Position numbers and translations under genes: made by a program
Part shown: positions 54,019 through 64,000 of the stretch, in pieces
Position numbering within the stretch: position 1 is the first letter of the stretch
How the letters are laid out: each line of letters opens with the position of its first letter
NCBI RefSeq assembly: GCF_000716445.1
Contig: NZ_JNWK01000023.1
Coordinates: forward strand, 1 to 64,000
DNA from: Streptomyces wedmorensis
Lineage (GTDB): Bacteria > Actinomycetota > Actinomycetes > Streptomycetales > Streptomycetaceae
DNA: 64,000 bases
Reading direction: 5' to 3'
Notes under the pieces: model-generated
What the model saw: the letters and a program-made list of their open reading frames with translations, nothing else
Databases searched by the model: none
What the model was told of the DNA's origin: nothing

Positions 54019-54672
54019 TCAGAAGTGCGTCCGGTGGCAGATGTACGCCAGCGTGCCGAGCAGCAGCCGTGCCTGCGGCGGCGCCCCCGCCGTGTCGAGG
54101 GTCGGCGGCCGCAGCCAGCGCACCGGCCCGAGCCCGCCCAGGTCCGACGGGGGAGCGGTGATGTGGCTGCCGGGACCCAGACAGTGCAGGTCCAGATCGG
54201 CGTCGTCCCAGCCCATCCGGTACAGCAGCTGGGGCAGCTCGGCCGCCGCGCCCGGCGCCACGAAGAACCGCGCCCGGCCGGTCGGGGTCGCGCACACCGG
54301 GCCGAGCGGCAGCCCCATGCGCTCCAGGCGCACCAGCGCCCGCCGGCCCGCCGCCTCGGCGACCTCGATCACGTCGAAGGCCTTGCCCACCGGCAGCAGC
54401 AGCGCCGCGCCCGGGTACTCGGACCACGCCTTCACGGCGTCGTCGAGGCCGGCGCCGGCCGGCACCGGTTCCGCGAAGGAGAGGGGGTGTGCGCCCGGGG
54501 CCGCGCACGCCCGGTCCCCGCAGGAGCACTGGCCGGACACGGCCCGAGCTCCGGGGGCCACGTCCCAGCCCCACAGTCCTGTGTACTCCGCCACCGCTGT
54601 GCACTCCGTGGTGCGTACGCGGCGGCGTGCGCCGGACCGCATCTCACGAATGCCGCCGATCGTGAAACCCAT
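54019..54672 (-). CDS. Prim-pol (bifunctional DNA primase/polymerase N-terminal domain)-like protein
   Basis: 217 aa. YTGLWGWDVAPGARAV, then a Cys/His cluster CSCGDRACAAPGAHP (about 49-63), then LPVGKAFDVIEVAEAAG and ATPTGRARFFVAPG: the pattern of the prim-pol N-terminal domain found in plasmid and phage primases. Here it is a short chromosomal protein without helicase. In the polymerase the pair D/E-x-D or D/E-h-D coordinates metal; FDVIEV is at the matching place but lacks the second acid in the usual spacing, so activity is doubtful. ATG 54672 with ggaggggg upstream. Conserved next to nsdA in Streptomyces (from memory). Confidence 0.75.
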   Translation of the reverse strand: MGFTIGGIREMRSGARRRVRTTECTAVAEYTGLWGWDVAPGARAVSGQCSCGDRACAAPGAHPLSFAEPVPAGAGLDDAVKAWSEYPGAALLLPVGKAFDVIEVAEAAGRRALVRLERMGLPLGPVCATPTGRARFFVAPGAAAELPQLLYRMGWDDADLDLHCLGPGSHITAPPSDLGGLGPVRWLRPPTLDTAGAPPQARLLLGTLAYICHRTHF

Positions 54673-55081
54673 GCCCCCTCCAACGGGTCGAGCGCGCCGG
54701 TGGTTACGACCCGGAGCACCGTCGTCACCCTTCGTCACGTTTCCGTCGCCGAATGTGGCGCGCGGTCGTGCGGGGGGTGGTGCGGGCCGCCGCGCGCGCC
54801 TCTCCGCGCTTCCGTCCGCCGACTCCGGTTCGTCGCATGTCAAGTGAATCGCGTTCCACGGGCGGCGAGTTCATTCGAAGGGGTGGCGAATGGTGGCGTT
54901 TCTTGAATCGCCCTCGTAGAGGGGTGATCGTAGGATTACTTTCGGTACTCGAACCCCGGGGGCCACGTGCACGCGCGGGTATGCCGGAGGCAACCCGGTT
55001 TCCAGTTCGAAGGAGCGCGAACGCCGGACGTGTGCCGCGGGACGCGGCATTCTGATAGGGGTTCGCACGACAGGCAATCAG
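54673..55081 (+). other. Intergenic region upstream of nsdA
   Basis: 409 bp between the divergent prim-pol-like gene and nsdA. A less GC-rich patch lies at about 54890-54950 (tagaggggtgatcgtaggattac), as expected for promoters. I see no confident -35/-10, no RNA gene and no coding frame with good codon bias. Confidence 0.45.
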
Positions 55082-56575
55082 GTGGATGGGGGCGTTCCAG
55101 TGGGCGGCAACGGCGCAGACGGTACGACTGCCGGCAAGCGCCCGAACGAGCAGCTGGGCTCGTGGTTCGTGCGCAGCGGCTGGTCCAAGGGCGAACTCGC
55201 GCGGCAGGTGAACCGCAGGGCGCGCCAGATGGGCGCGCACCACATCTCCACCGACACCTCGCGGGTGCGCCGCTGGCTCGACGGCGAGCAGCCGCGCGAA
55301 CCCATCCCGCGCATCCTCTCCGAGCTGTTCTCCGAGCGCTTCGGATCCGTCGTCGCCGTCGAGGACCTCGGCCTGCGCACCGCCCACCAGTCGCCGTCCG
55401 TCTCCGGCGTCGACCTGCCCTGGGCGGGGCCGCAGACAGTCGCCCTGCTCAGCGAGTTCTCCCGCAGCGACCTCATGCTCGCCCGCCGCGGCTTCCTCGG
55501 CTCGTCCCTGTCGCTCGCCGCCGGACCCGCCCTCATCGAACCGATGCAGCGCTGGCTCGTCCCCACCCCGGCCGGTGACATCGAGCGGCCCGACCCCCTC
55601 GCCGACGTCCGCCGCCCCAACCGGCTCTCCGAGGTCGAACTCGACCTCCTGGAGTCCACCACCGCCATGTTCCGCAAGTGGGACGCCCAGTGCGGCGGCG
55701 GACTGCGCCGCAAGGCCGTCGTCGGACAGCTCCACGAGGTCACCGACCTCCTCCAGGAGCCCCAGCCCACCGCCACCGCCAAGCGCCTCTTCACCTGCGC
55801 CGCCGAACTCGCCGAACTCGCCGGCTGGATGAGCTACGACGTGGGCCTCCAGCCCACCGCCCAGAAGTACTTCGTGCTCGCCCTGCACGCCGCCAAGGAA
55901 GCCGGCGACAAGCCCCTCGGCTCGTACATCCTGTCGTCCATGAGCCGCCAGATGATCCACCTCGGCCGGCCCGACGACGCCCTCGAACTCATCCACCTCG
56001 CCCAGTACGGCAGTCGGGACTGCGCCACCCCGCGCACCCAGGCCATGCTGTATGCGATGGAGGCCCGGGCCTATGCCAACATGGGCCAGCCCTCCAAGTG
56101 CAAGCGGGCCGTCCGGATGGCCGAGGACACCTTCGCCGACGTCGGCCTCGACGGCGAGCCCGAGCCCGACTGGATCGGCTTCTTCTCCGAGGCCGAGCTC
56201 AACGGCGAGAACTCCCACTCCTACCGCGACCTCGCCTACGTCGCCGGACGCTCCCCGACCTACGCCTCGCTCGCCGAGCCCGTCATGGAGCGGGCCGTCG
56301 AGCTCTTCGAGAAGGACCCCGACCACCAGCGGTCGTACGCGCTCAACCTCATCGGCATGGCCACCGTCCACCTCCTCAAGCGCGAGCCCGAGCAGTCCGT
56401 CGTCCTCGCCGAGAAGGCCCTCGGGGTCGCCCGCAGCATCCGCTCCGAGCGGGTCAACACCCGCCTGCGCAAGACCGTCGACCACGCCGCCCGCAACTAC
56501 AGCGACGTCGCCGAGGTCGTCCAGCTCACCGACCGGCTCACCCAGCTCCTGCCCGAGGCCGCCGAAGCGGTCTGA
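55082..56575 (+). CDS. nsdA: NsdA, negative regulator of differentiation and antibiotic production
   Basis: 497 aa. In S. coelicolor, loss of nsdA increases sporulation and antibiotic yield. N-terminal helix-turn-helix-like domain (LGSWFVRSGWSKGELARQVN, DTSRVRRWLDGEQPREPIPR, about 25-85), then an Ala-rich helical part and tetratricopeptide-like helices from about 195 to the end (AAELAELAGWMSYDVGLQ, YFVLALHAAKEAGDKPLGSY, AMLYAMEARAYANMGQPSKC). GTG 55082 gives this length; GTG 55100 with gatgggggcg upstream is also possible. Leads into a strong terminator before amtB. Confidence 0.92.
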   Translation: MDGGVPVGGNGADGTTAGKRPNEQLGSWFVRSGWSKGELARQVNRRARQMGAHHISTDTSRVRRWLDGEQPREPIPRILSELFSERFGSVVAVEDLGLRTAHQSPSVSGVDLPWAGPQTVALLSEFSRSDLMLARRGFLGSSLSLAAGPALIEPMQRWLVPTPAGDIERPDPLADVRRPNRLSEVELDLLESTTAMFRKWDAQCGGGLRRKAVVGQLHEVTDLLQEPQPTATAKRLFTCAAELAELAGWMSYDVGLQPTAQKYFVLALHAAKEAGDKPLGSYILSSMSRQMIHLGRPDDALELIHLAQYGSRDCATPRTQAMLYAMEARAYANMGQPSKCKRAVRMAEDTFADVGLDGEPEPDWIGFFSEAELNGENSHSYRDLAYVAGRSPTYASLAEPVMERAVELFEKDPDHQRSYALNLIGMATVHLLKREPEQSVVLAEKALGVARSIRSERVNTRLRKTVDHAARNYSDVAEVVQLTDRLTQLLPEAAEAV

Positions 56576-56603
56576 CCCAGGGCCCCCGCGGCCCGCACAG
56601 ACC

Positions 56604-56685
56604 CCGGCCGCGCCGGACGTCCCGTACTGCCCGACTCGGCTCCCCCGCCGCAAGGTCACACGGACGCCGGCGCGGCCGGCTTTTT
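56604..56685 (+). terminator. Intrinsic terminator after nsdA
   Basis: 13-bp stem ccggccgcgccgg / ccggcgcggccgg (56604-56616 with 56667-56679), extended by a bulged acgtcc/ggacg, a long loop, and a CTTTTTC tail: a rare full U-tract for this chromosome. Confidence 0.85.
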
Positions 56686-56705
56686 CTCGTGCGGAGGATA
56701 CGGAC

Positions 56706-58583
<1,878 letters not shown>

Positions 58584-58604
58584 TCACACGTGAGGAGCCG
58601 CCGG

Positions 58605-61052
58605 GTGACGAGCCTCGAAGCGAGTACAGAGACCGAAGATTCGGGACCCGGCGGTTACGCGGCGGCCCGGCTGCTCCTTCTCGACGAGAAGGAGCGGTCC
58701 GGGCCGCCGCGCCGTTCCGCCCTGGCCCGCCTCACCGACGAATGGCTGGCCGGCCTCTTCGCCGCGGCCGCCGCACCGCCCCGCGGGGTCGCCCTCGTCG
58801 CCGTCGGCGGATACGGCCGAGCCGAACTCTCCCCGCGCAGCGACCTCGACCTCCTCCTGCTCCACGACGGCACCGCCGACAAGGCCGCCGTCGCCGCCCT
58901 CGCCGACAGCGTCTGGTACCCCGTCTGGGACCTCGGCCTCGCCCTCGACCACTCCGTCCGCACCCCCGCCGAGGCCCGCGCCACCGCGGGCGACGACCTC
59001 AAGGTCCAGCTCGGCCTCCTCGACGCCCGGCCCGTCGCCGGAGACCACGGGCTCGTCGCCGCCCTGCGCACCACCGTCCTCGCCGACTGGCGCAACCAGG
59101 CACCCAAGCGCCTCCCCGAACTCGACGAACTCTGCCGCGAGCGGGCCGAACGCATGGGGGAGCTGCAGTTCCTCCTCGAACCCGACCTCAAGGAGGCCAG
59201 AGGAGGCCTCCGCGACGCCCAGGCCCTCCGCGCCGTCGCCGCCTCCTGGCTCGCCGACGCCCCCCGCGAAGGCCTCGACGACGCCCGCCGCCGGCTCCTC
59301 GACGCCCGCGACGCCCTCCACCTGGCCACGGGACGGGCCACCGACCGGCTCGCCCTCCAGGAGCAGGACGCCGTCGCCGCCCGACTCGGCCTCCTCGACG
59401 CCGACACCCTGCTCCGCGAGGTGTACGAGGCGGCCCGGACCATCTCGTACGCCGCCGACGTCACCTGGCGCGAGGTCAACCGCGTCCTCAAGGCCCGCTC
59501 CGCCCGGCCCCGGCTGCGCGCCCTCCTGAGCCGCACCGGGGGCACGAAACCGCCCGTCGAGCGCACCCCGCTCGCCGAAGGCGTCGTCGAGATGGACGGC
59601 GAAGCCGTCCTCGCCCTCAGCGCCAGGCCCGAACGCGACCCCGTGCTGCCCCTGCGGGCCGCCGCCGCGGCGGCCCAGTCCGCCCTGCCGATCTCCCTGC
59701 ACGCCGTACGCCGCCTCGCCGCGGCCGCCAAACCCCTCCCCGTGCCCTGGCCCGCCGAAGCACGCGAGGAACTCGTCACCCTCCTCGGCGCCGGCGAGGC
59801 CACCGTGCCCGTCTGGGAGGCCCTGGAGGCCGAAGGCCTGATCACCCTGCTGCTCCCCGACTGGGAACGGGTCCGCTGCCGGCCCCAGCGCAACCCCGTC
59901 CACACCTGGACCGTCGACCGCCACCTCGTCGAGACCGCCGTACGCGCCGCCTCCCTCACCCGCCGCGTCGGCCGCCCCGACCTCCTCCTCGTGGCCGCCC
60001 TCCTCCACGACATCGGCAAGGGCTGGCCGGGCGACCACTCCGTCGCCGGCGAGACCATCGCCCGCGACGTCGCCGCCCGCATCGGCTTCGACCGCACCGA
60101 CGTCGGCGTCATCGCCACCGCCGTCCGCCACCACCTCCTCCTCATCGAGACCGCCACCCGCCGCGACCTCGACGACCCCGCCACCGTCCAGTCCGTCGCC
60201 CAGGCCGTCGGCACCCTCGGCACCCTCGAACTCCTCCACGCCCTCACCGAGGCCGACGCCCTCGCCACCGGCCCCGCCGCCTGGTCGTCCTGGCGCGCCT
60301 CACTCGTCGCGGACCTGGTCAAACGCGTCGCCGGCGTCCTCGCGGGCGAGACCCCGCCCGACCCCGAGGCCGCCGCCCCCAGCGCCGAGCAGGAACGCCT
60401 CGCCGTGGAGGCCCTCCGCACCGGTGAACCCGTGCTCGCCCTGCACACCGAACCGGTCGCGGCGGAGCCCGAGGAGCCCGAGCCCGTCGGCGTCGAACTC
60501 CTCATCGCCCTGCCCGACCAGCCCGGCGTCCTCCCCGCCGTCGCCGGCGTCCTCGCCCTCCACCGGCTCACCGTCCGCGCCGCCGACCTCAGGGCCGTGG
60601 AACTGCCCACCGCGCTCGGCTCCGGCTCCGTCCTCGTCCTCGACTGGCGCGTCGCCGCCGAGTACGGCTCCCTGCCCGAAGCCGCCCGGCTCCGCGCCGA
60701 CCTCGTCCGCGCCCTCGACGGCACCCTCGACGTCCCCGCCCGCCTCGCCGAACGCGACGCCGCCTACCCGCGCCGGCGCGGCCTCACCGCCCCGCCGCCC
60801 CGCGTCACCGTCGCCGCCGCCGACTCCCGCCTCGCCACCGTCATCGAGGTCCGCGCGCAGGACGCCCCCGGCCTCCTCCACCGCATCGGCCGCGCCCTGG
60901 AGGGAGCCGCGGTACGCGTCAGGAGCGCCCACGTCTCCACCCTCGGGGCCAACGCCGTCGACACCCTCTACGTGACCCGCCCCGACGGCTCCCTCCTCCC
61001 GGACGAGGAGGCGATCGACCTGGCCCGCACGCTGGAGGAGGCGCTGCGGTGA
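58605..61052 (+). CDS. glnD: PII adenylyl/uridylyltransferase GlnD
   Basis: 815 aa from GTG 58605. Modifies and de-modifies GlnK in response to glutamine. Nucleotidyltransferase domain GGYGRAELSPRSDLDLLLL (about 67-85), central helical domain, HD domain with VAALLHDIGKGWPGDHS (about 465-481), and two C-terminal ACT domains (IALPDQPGVLPAVAGVLALH; IEVRAQDAPGLLHRIGRALE). I choose GTG 58605 because gaggag lies 7 nt before it; a GTG at 58590 would add five residues. 21 bp after glnK, same operon. Confidence 0.95.
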   Translation: MTSLEASTETEDSGPGGYAAARLLLLDEKERSGPPRRSALARLTDEWLAGLFAAAAAPPRGVALVAVGGYGRAELSPRSDLDLLLLHDGTADKAAVAALADSVWYPVWDLGLALDHSVRTPAEARATAGDDLKVQLGLLDARPVAGDHGLVAALRTTVLADWRNQAPKRLPELDELCRERAERMGELQFLLEPDLKEARGGLRDAQALRAVAASWLADAPREGLDDARRRLLDARDALHLATGRATDRLALQEQDAVAARLGLLDADTLLREVYEAARTISYAADVTWREVNRVLKARSARPRLRALLSRTGGTKPPVERTPLAEGVVEMDGEAVLALSARPERDPVLPLRAAAAAAQSALPISLHAVRRLAAAAKPLPVPWPAEAREELVTLLGAGEATVPVWEALEAEGLITLLLPDWERVRCRPQRNPVHTWTVDRHLVETAVRAASLTRRVGRPDLLLVAALLHDIGKGWPGDHSVAGETIARDVAARIGFDRTDVGVIATAVRHHLLLIETATRRDLDDPATVQSVAQAVGTLGTLELLHALTEADALATGPAAWSSWRASLVADLVKRVAGVLAGETPPDPEAAAPSAEQERLAVEALRTGEPVLALHTEPVAAEPEEPEPVGVELLIALPDQPGVLPAVAGVLALHRLTVRAADLRAVELPTALGSGSVLVLDWRVAAEYGSLPEAARLRADLVRALDGTLDVPARLAERDAAYPRRRGLTAPPPRVTVAAADSRLATVIEVRAQDAPGLLHRIGRALEGAAVRVRSAHVSTLGANAVDTLYVTRPDGSLLPDEEAIDLARTLEEALR

Positions 61053-61067
61053 GCCGATGACCGACCC

Positions 61068-61099
61068 GCCCCCGCACGCCGGATCGGGCGGGCGGGGGC
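61068..61099 (+). terminator. Possible terminator after glnD
   Basis: 8-bp stem gcccccgc / gcgggggc with a 16-nt loop, 15 nt after the glnD stop and before ffh. No T-run. Confidence 0.45.
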
Positions 61100-61170
61100 A
61101 CACACTTCGAGCGGCCGGATACCCTGGAGGGCAATCCGACCGCCCCCGACACCGAGGATCCGCGACCGCC

Positions 61171-62724
61171 GTGTTCGATACCCTCTCCGACCGCCTTGCA
61201 GCGACCTTCAAGAACCTCCGTGGCAAGGGCCGTCTGTCCGAGGCGGACATCGACGCCACCGCCCGTGAGATCCGCATCGCACTGCTCGAAGCGGACGTCG
61301 CCCTGCCGGTCGTCCGGTCCTTCATCAAGCAGGTCAAGGAGCGCGCCACCGGCGTCGAGGTCTCCCAGGCCCTCAACCCGGCGCAGCAGGTCATCAAGAT
61401 CGTCAACGAGGAGCTCATCGGCATCCTCGGCGGCGAGACCCGCCGGCTGCGGTTCGCCAAGACCGCGCCCACCGTGATCATGCTCGCCGGTCTCCAGGGT
61501 GCCGGTAAGACCACCCTCGCCGGAAAGCTCGGTCTGTGGCTGAAGGGCCAGGGCCACTCGCCGCTGCTCGTCGCCTGCGACCTCCAGCGGCCGAACGCCG
61601 TGACGCAGCTGTCCGTCGTCGCCGACCGCGCGGGCGTGGCCTTCTACGGGCCGCAGCCGGGCAACGGCGTCGGTGACCCGGTCCAGGTCGCGAAGGACTC
61701 GATCGAGTTCGCGCGGACCAAGATGTACGACGTCGTGATCGTCGACACCGCCGGCCGCCTCGGCATCGACCAGGAGCTGATGCAGCAGGCCGCGGACATC
61801 CGCGACGCCGTCAGCCCCGACGAGGTCCTCTTCGTCGTCGACGCGATGATCGGTCAGGACGCGGTCAACACGGCCGAGGCCTTCCGCGACGGCGTCGGCT
61901 TCGACGGCGTCGTGCTCTCGAAGCTCGACGGCGACGCCCGCGGTGGTGCCGCGCTCTCCATCGCGCACGTCACCGGCAAGCAGATCATGTTCGCCTCCAA
62001 CGGCGAGAAGCTGGACGACTTCGACGCGTTCCACCCGGACCGCATGGCGTCCCGCATCCTCGGCATGGGCGACATGCTCTCCCTCATCGAGAAGGCCCAG
62101 CAGACCTTCGACGAGGAAGAGGCCGCCAAGATGGCCTCGAAGCTCGCGTCGAAGAAGGGCCAGGAGTTCACCCTCGACGACTTCCTGGCGCAGATGGACC
62201 AGGTCCGTCGCATGGGCTCCATCTCGAAGCTCCTCGGCATGCTCCCCGGCATGGGTCAGATGAAGGAGCAGATCGCCAACATCGACGAGCGGGACGTCGA
62301 CCGCATGGCCGCCATCATCAAGTCGATGACCCCGGCCGAGCGTCAGGACCCGACGATCATCAACGGCTCCCGCCGGGCCCGTATCGCCAAGGGTTCGGGC
62401 GCCGAGGTCAGCGCGGTCAAGGGCCTGGTCGAGCGGTTCTTCGAGGCCCGCAAGATGATGTCCCGCATGGCGCAGGGCGGCGGCATGCCGGGAATGCCGG
62501 GCATCCCGGGCATGGGCGGCGGTCCCGGCCGGCAGAAGAAGCAGGTCAAGCAGGCCAAGGGCAAGCGCAAGAGCGGCAACCCGATGAAGCGGAAGGCCGA
62601 GGAGCAGGCCGCCGCCGAGCGTCGTGAGCAGGCGCAGGCGGGCGGCGCCTTCGGTCTCCCGGCCGCCGGGCAGACTCCGAAGGACTTCGAGCTCCCGGAC
62701 GAGTTCAAGAAGTTCATGAGCTGA
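61171..62724 (+). CDS. ffh: Signal recognition particle protein Ffh
   Basis: 517 aa. Binds signal peptides of nascent chains and the SRP RNA. N domain [21 protein letters not shown]1 [15 protein letters not shown] (about 107-121), [34 protein letters not shown], then the M domain with [18 protein letters not shown] and the RNA-binding [18 protein letters not shown] Met/Gly/Pro-rich flexible tail ([14 protein letters not shown]) and a basic stretch follow. GTG 61171 is the family start. Confidence 0.97.
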   Translation: MFDTLSDRLAATFKNLRGKGRLSEADIDATAREIRIALLEADVALPVVRSFIKQVKERATGVEVSQALNPAQQVIKIVNEELIGILGGETRRLRFAKTAPTVIMLAGLQGAGKTTLAGKLGLWLKGQGHSPLLVACDLQRPNAVTQLSVVADRAGVAFYGPQPGNGVGDPVQVAKDSIEFARTKMYDVVIVDTAGRLGIDQELMQQAADIRDAVSPDEVLFVVDAMIGQDAVNTAEAFRDGVGFDGVVLSKLDGDARGGAALSIAHVTGKQIMFASNGEKLDDFDAFHPDRMASRILGMGDMLSLIEKAQQTFDEEEAAKMASKLASKKGQEFTLDDFLAQMDQVRRMGSISKLLGMLPGMGQMKEQIANIDERDVDRMAAIIKSMTPAERQDPTIINGSRRARIAKGSGAEVSAVKGLVERFFEARKMMSRMAQGGGMPGMPGIPGMGGGPGRQKKQVKQAKGKRKSGNPMKRKAEEQAAAERREQAQAGGAFGLPAAGQTPKDFELPDEFKKFMS

Positions 62725-62739
62725 CGGCTCGTACGAGGA

Positions 62740-62778
62740 GGGGCCCGGGGCGGCGCGAAACCGCCCCGGGCCCCTTTT
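62740..62778 (+). terminator. Terminator after ffh
   Basis: 14-bp perfect stem ggggcccggggcgg / ccgccccgggcccc with a 7-nt loop and TTTT, 16 nt after the ffh stop. Confidence 0.9.
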
Positions 62779-62857
62779 CATCCCTCCGGACCGCCCGCGA
62801 TGCCGGGTTCGTCCCGCTCTTCGATACTGGGGCCACTGCCGCCCCGAGGAGAGCCAC

Positions 62858-64000
62858 GTGGCCAACCCCGTACCCCCGCGCGATCGGACCGATCAGCCCT
62901 GGCGCTCGGAGGGGGCCCCGCCACCCCCGCCGCCGAAGAAGCGCATGCCGGGGCGCTGGGGCAGCCTCATCCTCACCGCACTCGTCGTGTACCTGATCGC
63001 CAACATCGTCCTGTCGTTCTTCAACGACGGCGACGGGCCGACGATCTCGTACACCGAGTTCGACAAGCAGGTCGCCGCCGGGAACGTCACGAAGATCTAC
63101 TCCAAGGGCGACGCGATCCAGGGGCAGCTGAAGAACAAGCAGCCCGTCCCCGACGGCGAAGGCGACTACACCAAGTTCACCACCCAGCGGCCGGCGTTCG
63201 CCGACGACGATCTGTGGGCCCAGCTGACCAAGCAGAACGTGGTCGTCACCGCCGAGCCGGTCGTCAAGGAGCGCAGCTTCCTCGCCAACCTGCTCATCTC
63301 GCTCGCCCCGATGCTGCTGCTCATCGTGCTGTGGGTGTTCATCGCCCGGCGGATGAGCGCCGGCATGGGCGGCGCCGGGGGCATGCTCGGCCGCAAGACC
63401 CCGCCCAAGCCGGTGGAGCTGGAGGGCGGCAAGCGCACGACGTTCGCCGACGTCGCCGGCATCGACGAGGTCGAGGGCGAGCTCAACGACGTCGTCGACT
63501 TCCTCAAGAACCCGCAGGCCTACCGCGAGATGGGCGCCAAGATGCCCCGCGGTGTGCTCCTCGCGGGTCCTCCCGGCACCGGCAAGACCCTGCTGGCGCG
63601 GGCGGTCGCCGGCGAGGCCGGGGTGCCGTTCTTCTCGGCCTCCGCCTCCGAGTTCATCGAGATGATCGTGGGCGTCGGCGCCTCCCGGGTCCGCGAGCTG
63701 TTCGCCGAGGCCCGCAAGGTCGCGCCCGCGATCATCTTCATCGACGAGATCGACACCATCGGCCGGGCCCGCGGCGGCGGTTCCGGGATGGGCGGGCACG
63801 ACGAGCGCGAGCAGACCCTCAACCAGATCCTCACCGAGATGGACGGCTTCACCGGCTCCGAGGGCGTGATCGTGCTCGCCGCCACCAACCGCGCCGACGT
63901 GCTCGACCCCGCCCTCACCCGGCCGGGCCGCTTCGACCGCATCGTCCACGTCAACCCGCCGGACCGGGGCGGCCGCGAGGCCATCCTCAAGATCCACACC
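62858..64000 (+). CDS. ftsH: ATP-dependent zinc metalloprotease FtsH (N-terminal part; runs off the window)
   Basis: 381 codons are visible and the frame is open to the right edge. FtsH degrades membrane and regulatory proteins. N-terminal Pro-rich cytoplasmic stretch, membrane helix at about 36-55 ([19 protein letters not shown]), short extracytoplasmic domain, second helix at about 146-166 ([19 protein letters not shown]), then the AAA+ module: Walker [17 protein letters not shown] (about 236-251), Walker [13 protein letters not shown] (about 294-305), second region of homology [20 protein letters not shown] (about 344-363). The HEXXH protease domain lies outside. GTG 62858 with ccgaggag 6 nt upstream. 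Confidence 0.96.
   Translation, partial: MANPVPPRDRTDQPWRSEGAPPPPPPKKRMPGRWGSLILTALVVYLIANIVLSFFNDGDGPTISYTEFDKQVAAGNVTKIYSKGDAIQGQLKNKQPVPDGEGDYTKFTTQRPAFADDDLWAQLTKQNVVVTAEPVVKERSFLANLLISLAPMLLLIVLWVFIARRMSAGMGGAGGMLGRKTPPKPVELEGGKRTTFADVAGIDEVEGELNDVVDFLKNPQAYREMGAKMPRGVLLAGPPGTGKTLLARAVAGEAGVPFFSASASEFIEMIVGVGASRVRELFAEARKVAPAIIFIDEIDTIGRARGGGSGMGGHDEREQTLNQILTEMDGFTGSEGVIVLAATNRADVLDPALTRPGRFDRIVHVNPPDRGGREAILKIHT

Overview
The window is a stretch of a Streptomyces chromosome. The DNA is very GC-rich, third codon positions are almost all G or C, GTG and TTG starts are common, and the genes present (conservons, ndgR, nsdA, absB-type RNase III, epsilon-subunit acyl-CoA carboxylase, GlnR-type amtB-glnK-glnD) are typical of the genus. 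From memory, the gene order from accB to ftsH matches the core region SCO5535-SCO5587 of S. coelicolor. Most of the window is therefore conserved chromosomal core; only the first 4 kb looks accessory.

Layout. 1-4.1 kb: the tail of an unidentified protein, then a large secreted GH101 endo-alpha-N-acetylgalactosaminidase. 4.3-6.3 kb: accB-accE (malonyl-CoA supply) and a block of stacked hairpins. 6.3-16.4 kb, minus strand: two tandem conservon operons, cvnABCD twice (sensor kinase-like, roadblock, DUF742 and GTPase proteins). 17-21 kb: a small repeat peptide, an FAH-family enzyme, gltX, a HAD phosphatase and a Gln-Glu-Glu-Gln-Glu tRNA cluster. 21-24 kb: ndgR divergent from leuCD. 24-29 kb: a small helical protein, the HU protein HupS, cofC with a 69-aa partner, a PlsC-type acyltransferase with gpsA, and ddl. 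29-34 kb: a lipoprotein, a stand-alone RAM domain, thiL-thiD, rpmB and a FakA-like kinase. 34-41.5 kb: recG, rsmD, coaD, a SepIVA-like coiled coil, a YceD protein, rpmF, rnc and mutM. 41.5-44.2 kb: an HxlR regulator divergent from an FMN reductase, a CAP protein and acyP. 44.5-54 kb: a small coiled coil, smc, glcP, an LLM oxidoreductase, an NCS1 permease and ftsY. 54-64 kb: a prim-pol-like protein, nsdA, amtB-glnK-glnD behind a GlnR operator, ffh and the start of ftsH.

The genes group into nitrogen control (amtB-glnK-glnD), branched-chain amino acid control (ndgR/leuCD), Glu/Gln tRNA charging (gltX beside five of its tRNA substrates), SRP targeting (ftsY, ffh), ribosome and RNA maturation (rpmB, rpmF, rnc, rsmD), chromosome maintenance (smc, recG, mutM, hupS), and precursor supply (accBE, glcP, coaD, thiLD, gpsA, cofC).

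The strongest unexpected signal is not a new system. Both conservon operons are broken at matching places. At four places in each operon the break abuts a stretch that is identical between the operons for exactly 99 bp. This looks like a de Bruijn-graph assembly error (k = 99), so the apparent cvnA-cvnB fusion and the cvnD frameshifts should not be read as biology. I found no clearly undescribed system. Other items worth a check are a 67-aa peptide with a duplicated TANPRR motif, a four-hairpin block after accE, and several good candidate operators.
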